Shown: positions 9,631 to 17,625 of the stretch, piece after piece
How the letters are laid out: each line of letters begins with the position of its first letter
How positions within the stretch are numbered: position 1 is the stretch's first letter
Assembly (NCBI RefSeq): GCF_964023145.1
Contig: NZ_CAXIED010000001.1
Span: 558,001 to 622,000, forward strand
Direction: 5' to 3'
Length of the DNA stretch: 64,000 nt
Source: Chlamydia sp. BM-2023
GTDB lineage: Bacteria; Chlamydiota; Chlamydiia; Chlamydiales; Chlamydiaceae
Made by a program: the position numbers and the translations under genes
The notes under the pieces: generated by a model
Database searches by the model: none
The model's input: the letters and a program-made list of their open reading frames with translations, nothing else
Told to the model about the DNA's origin: nothing

Positions 9631-11763
9631 CTAGCTTCTGGAGAAGACCATGTCTTGAAGAACTGCTTGAGTAATCTTCTCAGGAAGCACTACAGGATCG
9701 GCTTGGCCAGCAGGATAATAGACGTAAGAGGGAACACTTGCGCGCCCTAATCGAGCTAACTCCTCGGTAATTCCCGGGTCCTTACGAGTCCAATCTGCTT
9801 CTAAAGTAACGACTCCTCGTTCTTTAAACATCTCCTGCACGGCACTTGCGTACAACACAGGTTTGTTCATTTGGCAAGTTAAACACCATTTAGCGGTAAA
9901 GTTCACAAAAACAGCCTGTCCTTCTTTACGCAACTGCGCAAGTTTATCGGAAGAAAACGGCTGCCAAGAACTACCCTCTTGGACTATGGCAGTTTCCCCA
10001 GCATCTACAAAATGACGAGAGGCTACAAAGCTTAAGGATAGTGCCCCAGCAACTAAACCAAAGAACAAGGTTGAGGCTACCACTCTTTGTTTCTTAGGCG
10101 AAACAGGAGTTCCCCATTTCCCTAGGACCCATGCACCTATTCCTGCTAGCCATAACCCTGATAGTAAAACTATCAATGCTGTCGTGCTCGTTTCTGATCC
10201 AAATATCCATGCTAACCAAGTTACCGTTCCTAAAAGCATAAATCCGGTAAGCTGCTTAAATGTGCTCATCCAGCTCCCTGGTTTAGGAAGCACAGAAAGC
10301 ATCTTAGGAAATACAGAAAATACCAAATAAGGCAGAGCCATTCCCAAGCCAATAGAGGTAAATATCGTCAACTGTTTGAAAAACGATAGGGACATTACCA
10401 ATCCCAATACAGACCCTAAAAACGGTCCTGTACAAGGTGTTGTTACTAAAGTCGCCAGCACGCCGTTAAAAACAGCTCCTACAGCTTTATTCTTAGACGC
10501 CCCAGACTCAGAAGACTGGATCTTACCACCAAGATTCGTAAACATAGTTCCCATTTCAAACAACCCCAGAGAACTGAGTGCAAATAGGAAAAATACTATA
10601 ATTAAGGTGGCTACAAACATAGGCTCTTGAAGTTGGAAGCCCCAACCGATGTTATGTCCTAACATCTTCAAAAGGAAAGCCACTCCTGCCAAGCCCCAGA
10701 AACACCCCACAACTCCAAGTGTGAAACATAGGCCATTAATAATAACAGAAGAGCGGTGCTCTCCGGCAGATTTAATCAAACCATATACTTTAAGAGTTAC
10801 TAAAGGTAAAACGCAGGGCATAATATTAAGCAGCAGCCCCCCAAGAAACGCCATGGCTAAAATAGTCACGTAATTCCAGATTCCTGAGGTATCTTCCTGA
10901 GAAGTAACATACCCACGAATTGCGAAAGACTCTACTTGATGACCTGAGCTATCAGTAAGTAAAAGAACCCCTTCTATCTCCTGATTCTTCTGTACACCCG
11001 CAAGGGATTTAATTTTTAATTTCCAAGCTGTTCCGGAAGCATCTTGTATTGCTTCCTCAGAATAAGCAAAAATCTTATCGGCTTTCTCGGAAACGAACCA
11101 AGCTTTCTGAGCTTTACTCGATGAGGAAATGTTTACAATAATCTCACCATCTTGGCTACGCCCCAGGGTAACCTCCTGATTATTTCCCAGAAGGCGAGGC
11201 CGTGCTTGTAAAGTTCTAGTAAAATCTGCGGCACTGTTAGGGTGTAGGGTAGCCTCCCCATCACCATAGGGTAGCGATAATTCTACATCTGCATTACCAG
11301 GAACACAGCTTTCTGCGCAGGCCAACCACTCAACATGAGCCTTTATAACAACTTCTTCGACTTCTCTCCCCTGGGGAGCTTGAATTTCCGCAACAATAAA
11401 CGCGGTATCATCGTAACCAAAGAATGTCGTTCCATCCTCTTCGAAGACCTTAGGAGCAGGCCAATGCTCCTCACGAACAACGAATCCCTTGGGTAAATTC
11501 CAGTTAATCTTTAGTGGACTACCCACCTCTCCGGGATTTTTCCAATAAATATGGCTCCCTCTAGGGCCGGAGATTTTAACACCAACTCTAAATTTCCCAT
11601 CACTGGGAATATGAGACCCCTCAGAAATTAAAGTAGCTCCGGGCTCACCTGCCTCTACAGCAGGCTGCGCAGCCTCCAGCTTATGAGCATAACTAGTGAA
11701 GGCAGGCAGAGAAAAAAGGAAGGCTACCAAAACAGTTTGAAAATGCTTTTTGATTTTATTCAA
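9631..11763 (-). CDS. dsbD: Thiol:disulfide interchange protein DsbD
   Basis: DsbD carries reducing electrons from cytoplasmic thioredoxin across the inner membrane to periplasmic substrates. I place the start at the TTG at 11763, because GGAG lies 5 nt upstream and the protein then begins with a clear signal peptide (NKIKKHFQ-hydrophobic-SYA); a longer frame opens at 11853 but gives an implausible leader. The resulting 710 residues contain an N-terminal domain with the CAESC redox pair, eight or so membrane segments with MPCVLP and TPCTGP cysteines, and a C-terminal thioredoxin domain with WCLTC. It is divergent from the Tol-Pal locus. In chlamydiae it probably supports the redox chemistry of cysteine-rich outer-membrane proteins. 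Confidence 0.93.
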   Translation of the reverse strand: MNKIKKHFQTVLVAFLFSLPAFTSYAHKLEAAQPAVEAGEPGATLISEGSHIPSDGKFRVGVKISGPRGSHIYWKNPGEVGSPLKINWNLPKGFVVREEHWPAPKVFEEDGTTFFGYDDTAFIVAEIQAPQGREVEEVVIKAHVEWLACAESCVPGNADVELSLPYGDGEATLHPNSAADFTRTLQARPRLLGNNQEVTLGRSQDGEIIVNISSSSKAQKAWFVSEKADKIFAYSEEAIQDASGTAWKLKIKSLAGVQKNQEIEGVLLLTDSSGHQVESFAIRGYVTSQEDTSGIWNYVTILAMAFLGGLLLNIMPCVLPLVTLKVYGLIKSAGEHRSSVIINGLCFTLGVVGCFWGLAGVAFLLKMLGHNIGWGFQLQEPMFVATLIIVFFLFALSSLGLFEMGTMFTNLGGKIQSSESGASKNKAVGAVFNGVLATLVTTPCTGPFLGSVLGLVMSLSFFKQLTIFTSIGLGMALPYLVFSVFPKMLSVLPKPGSWMSTFKQLTGFMLLGTVTWLAWIFGSETSTTALIVLLSGLWLAGIGAWVLGKWGTPVSPKKQRVVASTLFFGLVAGALSLSFVASRHFVDAGETAIVQEGSSWQPFSSDKLAQLRKEGQAVFVNFTAKWCLTCQMNKPVLYASAVQEMFKERGVVTLEADWTRKDPGITEELARLGRASVPSYVYYPAGQADPVVLPEKITQAVLQDMVFSRS

Positions 11764-11933
11764 AATAACTCCAATTCTTTCTAAATCAGGTAGATAATTA
11801 TACACTATGTATACTTTTATTTTTATAATAGCTTTCGTAAATCTCTTTAACAAAACCTACTTGGCTCTATACTAGAATTTTGATAGGATCGTCTTGTAAT
11901 CAATCCCCCACCACGTAAAGAATTTTATACTCT

Positions 11934-12632
11934 ATGTTACAATTCACCCATAACCCAATTATCCAGGCCTACAGAGAAGCTGACCTTTTCGGCAAGGGGA
12001 TATTTTTTAGCTTACTGATTCTCTCCCTGTGTACTTGGACAGTACTACATCAAAAACTAGCTATTCAAAAAAAATTTTTAAAATCAGGAAAATCTCTTAA
12101 AGATTTCTTAATAAAAAATCGTCATGCCCCCCTGTCTTTAGAAATACACCCCGAGTTAAACCCTTTTGCAGATCTTTACTTCACAATTAAGAGGGGAACC
12201 CTCGAGCTTTTGGATAAAAATCGCCAGCAGGCTCCCGACCACGGCCCTATGTTATCCGTTGAGGATATACAGTCTCTAGAGACCCTATTAGGAGCTGTTA
12301 TGCCCAAATATCGTGCTCTTATGCATGAAAATAACTTTATTCCCGCGACAACTATAAGTTTAGCGCCTTTTCTAGGGTTGCTAGGGACCGTTTGGGGCAT
12401 TCTAGTAGCTTTTTCTCAGATCAGCTCGGGACAGGCAGGAGGAACAGCTATGATGGAAGGGCTCGCAACCGCCCTAGGTACTACAATAGTCGGATTATTT
12501 GTTGCTATTCCCTCTTTAATAGGGTTTAACTATCTTAAAGCTCATTCCTCTCGATTAATTCTAGAAATAGAGCAGACAGCGTATTTGTTGTTAAATTCTA
12601 TAGAAGTGAAATATCGCCAGACAAAATTATGA
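11934..12632 (+). CDS. exbB: ExbB/TolQ-type proton channel subunit
   Basis: This 232-residue MotA/TolQ/ExbB family protein begins with a membrane segment (residues about 20-40), followed by a cytoplasmic loop and two closely spaced helices: TISLAPFLGLLGTVWGILVAF and the later GLATALGTTIVGLFVAIPSLIGFNY. The GLLGTVWG signature is typical. With the next gene product it forms the proton-driven motor of the Tol-Pal system. It is the first gene of a six-gene plus-strand cluster and overlaps exbD by 4 bp (ATGA). The ribosome-binding site is weak. Because tolB and pal follow, TolQ is the better functional name, although chlamydial genomes usually label it exbB. Confidence 0.93.
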   Translation: MLQFTHNPIIQAYREADLFGKGIFFSLLILSLCTWTVLHQKLAIQKKFLKSGKSLKDFLIKNRHAPLSLEIHPELNPFADLYFTIKRGTLELLDKNRQQAPDHGPMLSVEDIQSLETLLGAVMPKYRALMHENNFIPATTISLAPFLGLLGTVWGILVAFSQISSGQAGGTAMMEGLATALGTTIVGLFVAIPSLIGFNYLKAHSSRLILEIEQTAYLLLNSIEVKYRQTKL

Positions 12633-13036
12633 AGCGTTCTATCTTTGAAGAAGCTGAAGAAGATCCTAGTGTTAATCTCACACCATTAATAGACATCGTC
12701 TTTGTTATTTTAATGGCATTTATGATTGCGATGCCTTTAATACGCCTGGATTCTATAGCCTTAGCTCCAGGAACAAAAAATCATAAAGTTCTCGGAAAAG
12801 ATGAAGAACTCCCTACAACTATTAAAGTATTAGCCGATCATACGATTACGCTAAATGATAAGCCTCTTTCATTACGAGAATTGAAAACACAATTAACGCT
12901 ATTGCATCAGCAGCACCCTAGTAGAGTACCTTTACTATTGCAAGACGGCGACACCCCTTTTAAACTATACCAAGAAGTAAAAACCACAATAGAATCTGCG
13001 GGATTTCATGAACTCCATATAGCTTTAAAAAGCTAA
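12629..13036 (+). CDS. exbD: ExbD/TolR-type motor subunit
   Basis: This 135-residue protein has the ExbD/TolR architecture: a short cytoplasmic N-terminus, one membrane segment containing the essential aspartate (NLTPLIDIVFVILMAFMIAM) and a small periplasmic domain. The aspartate in LIDIV carries protons in this family. The start overlaps the exbB stop as ATGA, implying translational coupling, and the next gene begins 3 bp after its stop. Together with the upstream channel protein it would energise the TolA/TonB-like product of the following gene. Confidence 0.93.
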   Translation: MKRSIFEEAEEDPSVNLTPLIDIVFVILMAFMIAMPLIRLDSIALAPGTKNHKVLGKDEELPTTIKVLADHTITLNDKPLSLRELKTQLTLLHQQHPSRVPLLLQDGDTPFKLYQEVKTTIESAGFHELHIALKS

Positions 13037-13039
13037 GCT

Positions 13040-13792
13040 ATGAATAAAACTCTTCCTTATATTTTTTTTGCAGCAATTATTCATGGAGCATTTGTTATTC
13101 TCCTAGCGTATTCTCCAGGGCAGAAAAAACCCCCTAAATTGCTACCATTTAAAGAGAAGTTAGTGATTTTGCATGAGCAACCCTCTTTAATAAAAACCTC
13201 TATATCTTCTCCTGCTCCACAAACGCAAAAAACAATAAACAAGCCTGTAGAAAAAAATACCCCTTCTCAACAGCCTGTTAAACAAAAACCTTCAGAAGCT
13301 ACTAAAAAAAATCCTATTTCTAAGCCTCTAGAAAAAGAAAAATCTGTTTCTAAACAACCTGAAAAAGAAAAACAGAAAGAGAAAATCGTTACGAAGCAAA
13401 GTCCCTCACGAGAAACAAAACTTAAAGCTATCGCAGATCTTACAAAAACCCTGTCCAAACATTTAGATGATAGTGATTCTCGTGTTGATGCACTTTCTTC
13501 GAGTCAAAAGTTATCCATACAAACATCATTAGCAGAAACCCAAGAAGAAGAGTTATGTCAACTTCTTCGTGAATATATTGTCTTACCTTTCTCTGGAGAA
13601 GTTAGAGTAAAGCTTATGCTAACGCCCTACGGGCAAGTTCAGGAATGTGTTGTGCTATCTCATGTTAGCGAAGCTGAAAAACAACTAATTCTTATTCGCA
13701 TTCACGAAATTCCCTTTAAAAAATTTCTAGACAAATACAAAATCTCGAAAAATATCGTTTTTCATATTAAACTCCTGAGTAATGAGTCTTAA
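13040..13792 (+). CDS. TolA/TonB-like energy transducer (CT598-like)
   Basis: This is 250 residues: one N-terminal membrane anchor (about 5-23), a long low-complexity linker rich in Lys, Pro, Glu, Gln and Ser (about 60-125) with repeated KP/KE units such as KPLEKEKSVSKQPEKEK, and a C-terminal globular domain (about 165-250) with the strand-rich GEVRVKLMLTPYGQV pattern seen in TonB/TolA tails. Sequence identity to named families is low, so the assignment rests on architecture and position between exbD and tolB, exactly where tolA sits elsewhere. The linker would span the periplasm so that the tail reaches Pal or TolB. Confidence is high for a gene and moderate for the TolA role. Confidence 0.85.
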   Translation: MNKTLPYIFFAAIIHGAFVILLAYSPGQKKPPKLLPFKEKLVILHEQPSLIKTSISSPAPQTQKTINKPVEKNTPSQQPVKQKPSEATKKNPISKPLEKEKSVSKQPEKEKQKEKIVTKQSPSRETKLKAIADLTKTLSKHLDDSDSRVDALSSSQKLSIQTSLAETQEEELCQLLREYIVLPFSGEVRVKLMLTPYGQVQECVVLSHVSEAEKQLILIRIHEIPFKKFLDKYKISKNIVFHIKLLSNES

Positions 13793-13810
13793 CACATAGG
13801 GGCTGTTGGA

Positions 13811-15109
13811 ATGTTACAACGTATTCTTGTCAGCACTTTCCTTGTTTTTGGGTTGGTCTCTGTCCACGCTAAAGATTTAGAAGTTACCGTACGTTCGGAA
13901 ATCTCTCTCTTACCTATTCATGTAGAACTAAAAACGAACTCTAATGATACAAAACAACAAAAGTATCTACGAGCTCTCTGCGACATCTTCGTTAATGATT
14001 TAGCTCTGGGAGATCGCTTGCAACCTTCTTTTGTTAAATCAGGAACAGCATCAACGCCTTTTAGCATTACAATTATTTCACGTTATCCCGAGATTGTTTT
14101 CACAATAGCAAGAGATAAGCAAGAACCTCAACCGATTCACTCAATAGTGCTTACTGAAAATATCGGAATAAATCGTCAAAAAATACATGAAGCTGCTGAT
14201 AAAATTCATTATGTCCTTACAAGCATCCCTGGAATTAGCTCGGGGAAAATTGTTTTTTCATTATGTAAGAATCCTCAGGATAATGAGCTAAAACAAGGAG
14301 AACTTTGGTCTGTAGATTATGACGGAGGAAATTTACGCTCCCTAACGCAGGAAAACTCTCTATCCATCACTCCCAACTGGATGAATATGGGAAATAATGG
14401 CTCGTATTTCTACGTTTCTTATAAATTTGGTATTCCTAAAATTTTTTTAGGTTCTTTAGAGAACACTTCCGGGAAAAAGGTCCTTAGTTTGCAAGGCAAT
14501 CAATTTATGCCTGCCTATTCCCCAAGGAAAAAACTGCTCGCATTTATTTCTGATACCTATGGAAATCCAGATTTATTTCTTCAGTCGTTTTCTTTAGCGA
14601 AAGGCGCTATGGGAAAGCCCCGAAGGGTATTAAACGAAACTTACGGGACACAAGGAAATCCTTCTTTTAGTCCTGATGGATCTAAACTTGTTTTTGTTTC
14701 TAATAAGGATGGTAGGCCTCGCCTGTACATTATGCAGATAGAGCCTGAAATACAGGCACCGCGGTTACTAACCAAAAAATATAGAAATAGCAGTTGCCCT
14801 TCATGGTCTCCAGATGGTAAAAAAATAGCCTTCTGCTCTGTGATTAAGGGAGTTCGTCAAATTTGCGTGTATGATCTTTCCACAGGAAAAGATTACCAAC
14901 TTACTACAACAACTATAGACAAGGAAGGTCCTTCGTGGGCTATTGATAGCAATCATCTTGTTTATAGTGCAGGAAATTCAGGAGAGTCAGAGATTTATTT
15001 ATTAAGTCTGATTACCCAAAAAACTAAGAAAATTGTTATAGGATCAGGGGAAAAACGTTTCCCTTCATGGGGAGAATTCCTCAATAACCAAATAAAGAGA
15101 ACCTTATGA
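13811..15109 (+). CDS. tolB: Tol-Pal system protein TolB
   Basis: This 432-residue periplasmic protein has a signal peptide ending near residue 21 (SVHA-KD), an N-terminal alpha/beta domain and a C-terminal six-bladed beta-propeller. Blade motifs are easily seen, for example [21 protein letters not shown] and [12 protein letters not shown]. TolB binds Pal and is freed by TolA action. The gene overlaps pal by 4 bp (ATGA). Its size matches the family (about 430). Chlamydiae divide without FtsZ, so a retained Tol-Pal system is of interest for how they constrict their outer membrane. Confidence 0.95.
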   Translation: MLQRILVSTFLVFGLVSVHAKDLEVTVRSEISLLPIHVELKTNSNDTKQQKYLRALCDIFVNDLALGDRLQPSFVKSGTASTPFSITIISRYPEIVFTIARDKQEPQPIHSIVLTENIGINRQKIHEAADKIHYVLTSIPGISSGKIVFSLCKNPQDNELKQGELWSVDYDGGNLRSLTQENSLSITPNWMNMGNNGSYFYVSYKFGIPKIFLGSLENTSGKKVLSLQGNQFMPAYSPRKKLLAFISDTYGNPDLFLQSFSLAKGAMGKPRRVLNETYGTQGNPSFSPDGSKLVFVSNKDGRPRLYIMQIEPEIQAPRLLTKKYRNSSCPSWSPDGKKIAFCSVIKGVRQICVYDLSTGKDYQLTTTTIDKEGPSWAIDSNHLVYSAGNSGESEIYLLSLITQKTKKIVIGSGEKRFPSWGEFLNNQIKRTL

Positions 15110-15684
15110 AAAAGAAACATTTAAGCGTGTTGAGTTGTTTTTTACTTACGCTTTTCGCTTTACCTTCGTGCTCTTATCCTTATGGTGATTGGGATGTCGT
15201 TTGCCAAGATTGCCAACATCCTAAAAGAAAGAAACATAATTCGTTTGCTTTTGTTCCTTTGTATTCTGACGATGAGATGAATCAAAGCCTTATAGATGCT
15301 TATGATTCTAAGGAAGAGCAGCTGTATAAAACTAGCAGTCAGTCAGTGGCATTTCGTAATATTACCTTCGCTACCGACAGCTACACCATTAAGGGAGAAG
15401 AAAACTTAGCTATTTTATCTAGTCTTGTTCGCCAGATGCAAAAGTCTTCACGTATGACGTTGTATATAGAAGGTCATACTGATGAACGTGGAGCGGCGGC
15501 TTATAACCTAGCCTTAGGGGCACGACGTGCTAATGCTGTTAAACAGCATTTAATTAAACAGGGAATTTCTCCAGACCGCTTATTTACTATTTCTTATGGA
15601 AAAGAACAGCCTGCACACCTTGGTCATAACGAACTTGCTTGGCAGCAAAACCGTCGTACAGAATTTAAAGTCCATGCACGCTAA
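15106..15684 (+). CDS. pal: Peptidoglycan-associated lipoprotein Pal
   Basis: This 192-residue outer-membrane lipoprotein has a lipobox ALPS-C at C22 after a basic start and hydrophobic core, a variable linker with CQDCQ, then an OmpA-like domain (about residues 80-190). The domain has the peptidoglycan-binding signature [20 protein letters not shown], in which the Asp and Arg that bind meso-diaminopimelate are present. It overlaps tolB by 4 bp and the following LysM gene by 11 bp. It would tether the outer membrane to the scant chlamydial peptidoglycan ring. Confidence 0.96.
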   Translation: MKKKHLSVLSCFLLTLFALPSCSYPYGDWDVVCQDCQHPKRKKHNSFAFVPLYSDDEMNQSLIDAYDSKEEQLYKTSSQSVAFRNITFATDSYTIKGEENLAILSSLVRQMQKSSRMTLYIEGHTDERGAAAYNLALGARRANAVKQHLIKQGISPDRLFTISYGKEQPAHLGHNELAWQQNRRTEFKVHAR

Positions 15685-16288
15685 CTATAAATACCTGTTC
15701 TACGGACTGTGGTTCTTTCTAGGAACTGCAACACATGGATATGCAGCAGGGAAACCCCCTGCTTTACAAACTGTTCTTGCTGAGGTTGAAGATGCCTCGG
15801 CAAAATTATTATGTCATGAATCTGAAATTCAGATATTAGCAGAACGTTTGGACGAACAAGATTGTAAACTACAACAACTATCCAGCACAAAACCAGAAGC
15901 TCTCGCTCAAAAAATTCAAAAATTAGAACTTGAGCAAAAGACTCTGGCAAAAACTGTTACAGTACTGACAGCTTCTTTAAAAGATATTCAATCTACTCTG
16001 CAAAACAAACTTCAAGAAATACAAAAAGACCACAAAACACTTTCTCAAGATATCCGTCTTTTAAGACGTTCGCTACTTGCACTTGTAGACGGGTCTTCTC
16101 CAGAAACGTATCCTGATTTTGCTGAAGAGGTTCCTTCTCATATTCACATTGTGAAACCTGGAGAAACCTTAGGGAAAATAGCCGCGAAATATAAAATTCC
16201 CGTATCAGAATTAAAAAAACTTAATAAATTAAATTCTGATGTTATTTATGCTAATCAAAAGCTTTGCTTACCAGAGAATAAGAAATAA
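15674..16288 (+). CDS. LysM and coiled-coil periplasmic protein (CT601-like)
   Basis: I start this gene at the ATG at 15674, which overlaps the pal stop by 11 bp and gives a signal peptide ([16 protein letters not shown]...YA); a longer frame opens upstream inside pal but has no signal. The 204-residue product has a coiled coil (about 30-145) and a C-terminal LysM domain (HIHIVKPGETLGKIAAKYKI, about 158-202), which binds glycan chains of peptidoglycan. It occupies the place of cpoB/ybgF at the end of Tol-Pal operons; CpoB also begins with a coiled coil but ends in TPR repeats rather than LysM. A role in septal peptidoglycan is inferred. Confidence 0.88.
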   Translation: MHANYKYLFYGLWFFLGTATHGYAAGKPPALQTVLAEVEDASAKLLCHESEIQILAERLDEQDCKLQQLSSTKPEALAQKIQKLELEQKTLAKTVTVLTASLKDIQSTLQNKLQEIQKDHKTLSQDIRLLRRSLLALVDGSSPETYPDFAEEVPSHIHIVKPGETLGKIAAKYKIPVSELKKLNKLNSDVIYANQKLCLPENKK

Positions 16289-16386
16289 TCATCAGTTTTT
16301 TCATAACTAATATCTACTTCTCACTATAGATAATAAACAATGTCTCTTGTAGGATCGGAAATAAAGTCCTACTTATCCATAATTCA

Positions 16387-16785
16387 ATGAAACTGACGAT
16401 TGCTTTATTTGGTGAAGCAGAAAAGGGAAGCTACGATACTGCTTACCTATGCCGTAGTGCCTCTGATCTTTATGATCACTTAGGCTGCGGATCTGCTACA
16501 ACCAAATCAGGAATCTCTCTAGCTATACAAGCATTAATGTATGATTATAATGTGCTTTACTTTCGAGTAAAAGAAGAAGGGTATTGCGTGGATAGTTACT
16601 TTTTCGGTCTGCACTTCTTAAATACACAAACTACTCTAAAAAATATCATAGCCATGGGACTTCCTGGTGTTGGAGACCAACACATCATAGAAGCTTCCAA
16701 ATCCCTATGCCAGAAATACAAAAGTTTTCTTTTGTTCTTCGAGCAAGATCTCTATGACTTATTAACTTTTAATAAGTTCTTTTAA
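16387..16785 (+). CDS. Hypothetical protein (CT602-like)
   Basis: This encodes 132 residues with no signal peptide or clear membrane segment and no motif that I recognise. The composition is aromatic-rich (many Tyr and Phe) with a middle GxGS segment. It follows the Tol-Pal cluster after 98 bp that include a 6-bp inverted repeat (GTAGGA...TCCTAC, around 16349-16372). It is convergent with ahpC, whose stop it overlaps by 4 bp. I believe it is conserved among chlamydiae at this position, next to ahpC, but function is unknown. Confidence 0.8.
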   Translation: MKLTIALFGEAEKGSYDTAYLCRSASDLYDHLGCGSATTKSGISLAIQALMYDYNVLYFRVKEEGYCVDSYFFGLHFLNTQTTLKNIIAMGLPGVGDQHIIEASKSLCQKYKSFLLFFEQDLYDLLTFNKFF

Positions 16786-17372
16786 TCTATAGTTCCGAAA
16801 TACTCTTTTAAGCCTTCTTCAGTAGGAGCCATTGCCTTCTCTCCTTGCTGCCAATTTGCAGGACATACTAATCCATGGTTCTCAAAGAAAATCAACGCTT
16901 CTAATACACGAATTTCTTCGTCTATTGAACGGCCTAAAGGAAGGTCATTGACCACAAGGTGTCTCACAATTCCATCTCTATCTATTAAGAAAGATCCTCG
17001 GAATGACAACCCCGATACAGAATCCAATACACCGTAAAGCTCAGAAAGCTCGCGATTTGTATCGGAAATTAAAGGATAGGTAATCCCTTTAATCCCGCCA
17101 GCTTTTTTATCGGTATCTAACCAACGCTTATGCGTGTCTAAATCATCTACGGAACAACCTATAACCTCTGCTCCACAGTTTTTAAACTCCTCTAGAGCGT
17201 GCTGAAAAGCATGAAGCTCCGTAGGACAAACATAAGTAAAATCTTTAGGGTAAAAGAAAAGAATAACGTATTTACCACGATAATCTGTTAACGAAATATC
17301 TTTTATTTCGCCATCAACCACTGCTTGCGCAACAAAATCTGGGGCAGGCTTCCCAATAAATAGTGATCCCAT
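16782..17372 (-). CDS. ahpC: 2-Cys peroxiredoxin AhpC/Tsa
   Basis: This encodes 196 residues from the ATG at 17372, preceded by AAGG at a good distance; the open frame extends upstream through the tRNA-Arg gene and that extension is not coding. Typical 2-Cys peroxiredoxin: the peroxidatic cysteine C49 lies in FTYVCPTE and the resolving cysteine C170 in GLVCPANW. It reduces hydrogen peroxide and organic peroxides using thioredoxin or a similar donor. Chlamydiae lack catalase, so this enzyme is likely a principal peroxide defence. It is transcribed downstream of tRNA-Arg and may share its transcript. Confidence 0.96.
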   Translation of the reverse strand: MGSLFIGKPAPDFVAQAVVDGEIKDISLTDYRGKYVILFFYPKDFTYVCPTELHAFQHALEEFKNCGAEVIGCSVDDLDTHKRWLDTDKKAGGIKGITYPLISDTNRELSELYGVLDSVSGLSFRGSFLIDRDGIVRHLVVNDLPLGRSIDEEIRVLEALIFFENHGLVCPANWQQGEKAMAPTEEGLKEYFGTID

Positions 17373-17400
17373 GATTACCTTATTTTTTATGATTATGCAT

Positions 17401-17473
17401 CGCACCAGAGAGGACTTGAACCTCTGACCACCTGGTTCGTAGCCAGGTACTCTATCCACTGAGCTACTGGTGC
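17401..17473 (-). tRNA. tRNA-Arg (anticodon ACG)
   Basis: This 73-nt cloverleaf has acceptor GCACCAG/CTGGTGC, D arm GCTC...GAGT, anticodon stem CCTGG/CCAGG with loop CTACGAA (anticodon ACG, normally edited to ICG) and T arm AGAGG-TTCAAGT-CCTCT. CCA is not encoded. It lies 28 bp upstream of ahpC on the same strand. Confidence 0.95.
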
Positions 17474-17625
17474 GCAGCTCTTTTCGAAGAAAAGTGTAGT
17501 CAAGTTAGGCCAAATGATCAAGTCTTTCTCCTTCTCTTTGAAAAAAAGATCGCTCTAAACCAAAAAGATACTTTTAATTTTACACCTATGCAAAACGTTT
17601 AACCGTGTTATTGCTCCTTAGGGAG

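Noticed and set aside
10376..10873. Two plus-strand frames antisense to dsbD
   Set aside because: They lie in the highly conserved membrane domain of dsbD and look like by-products of its codon use.
15596..15673. Earlier start for the LysM gene inside pal
   Set aside because: It gives 26 residues without signal character, while the ATG at 15674 starts a proper signal peptide.
15681..15950. 89-residue minus-strand frame over the LysM gene
   Set aside because: Antisense to a gene with a clear signal peptide and coiled coil; no supporting start signal.
17373..17459. N-terminal extension of ahpC reading through the tRNA-Arg gene
   Set aside because: The tRNA is unmistakable, and the ATG at 17372 has a good ribosome-binding site and the normal peroxiredoxin start.
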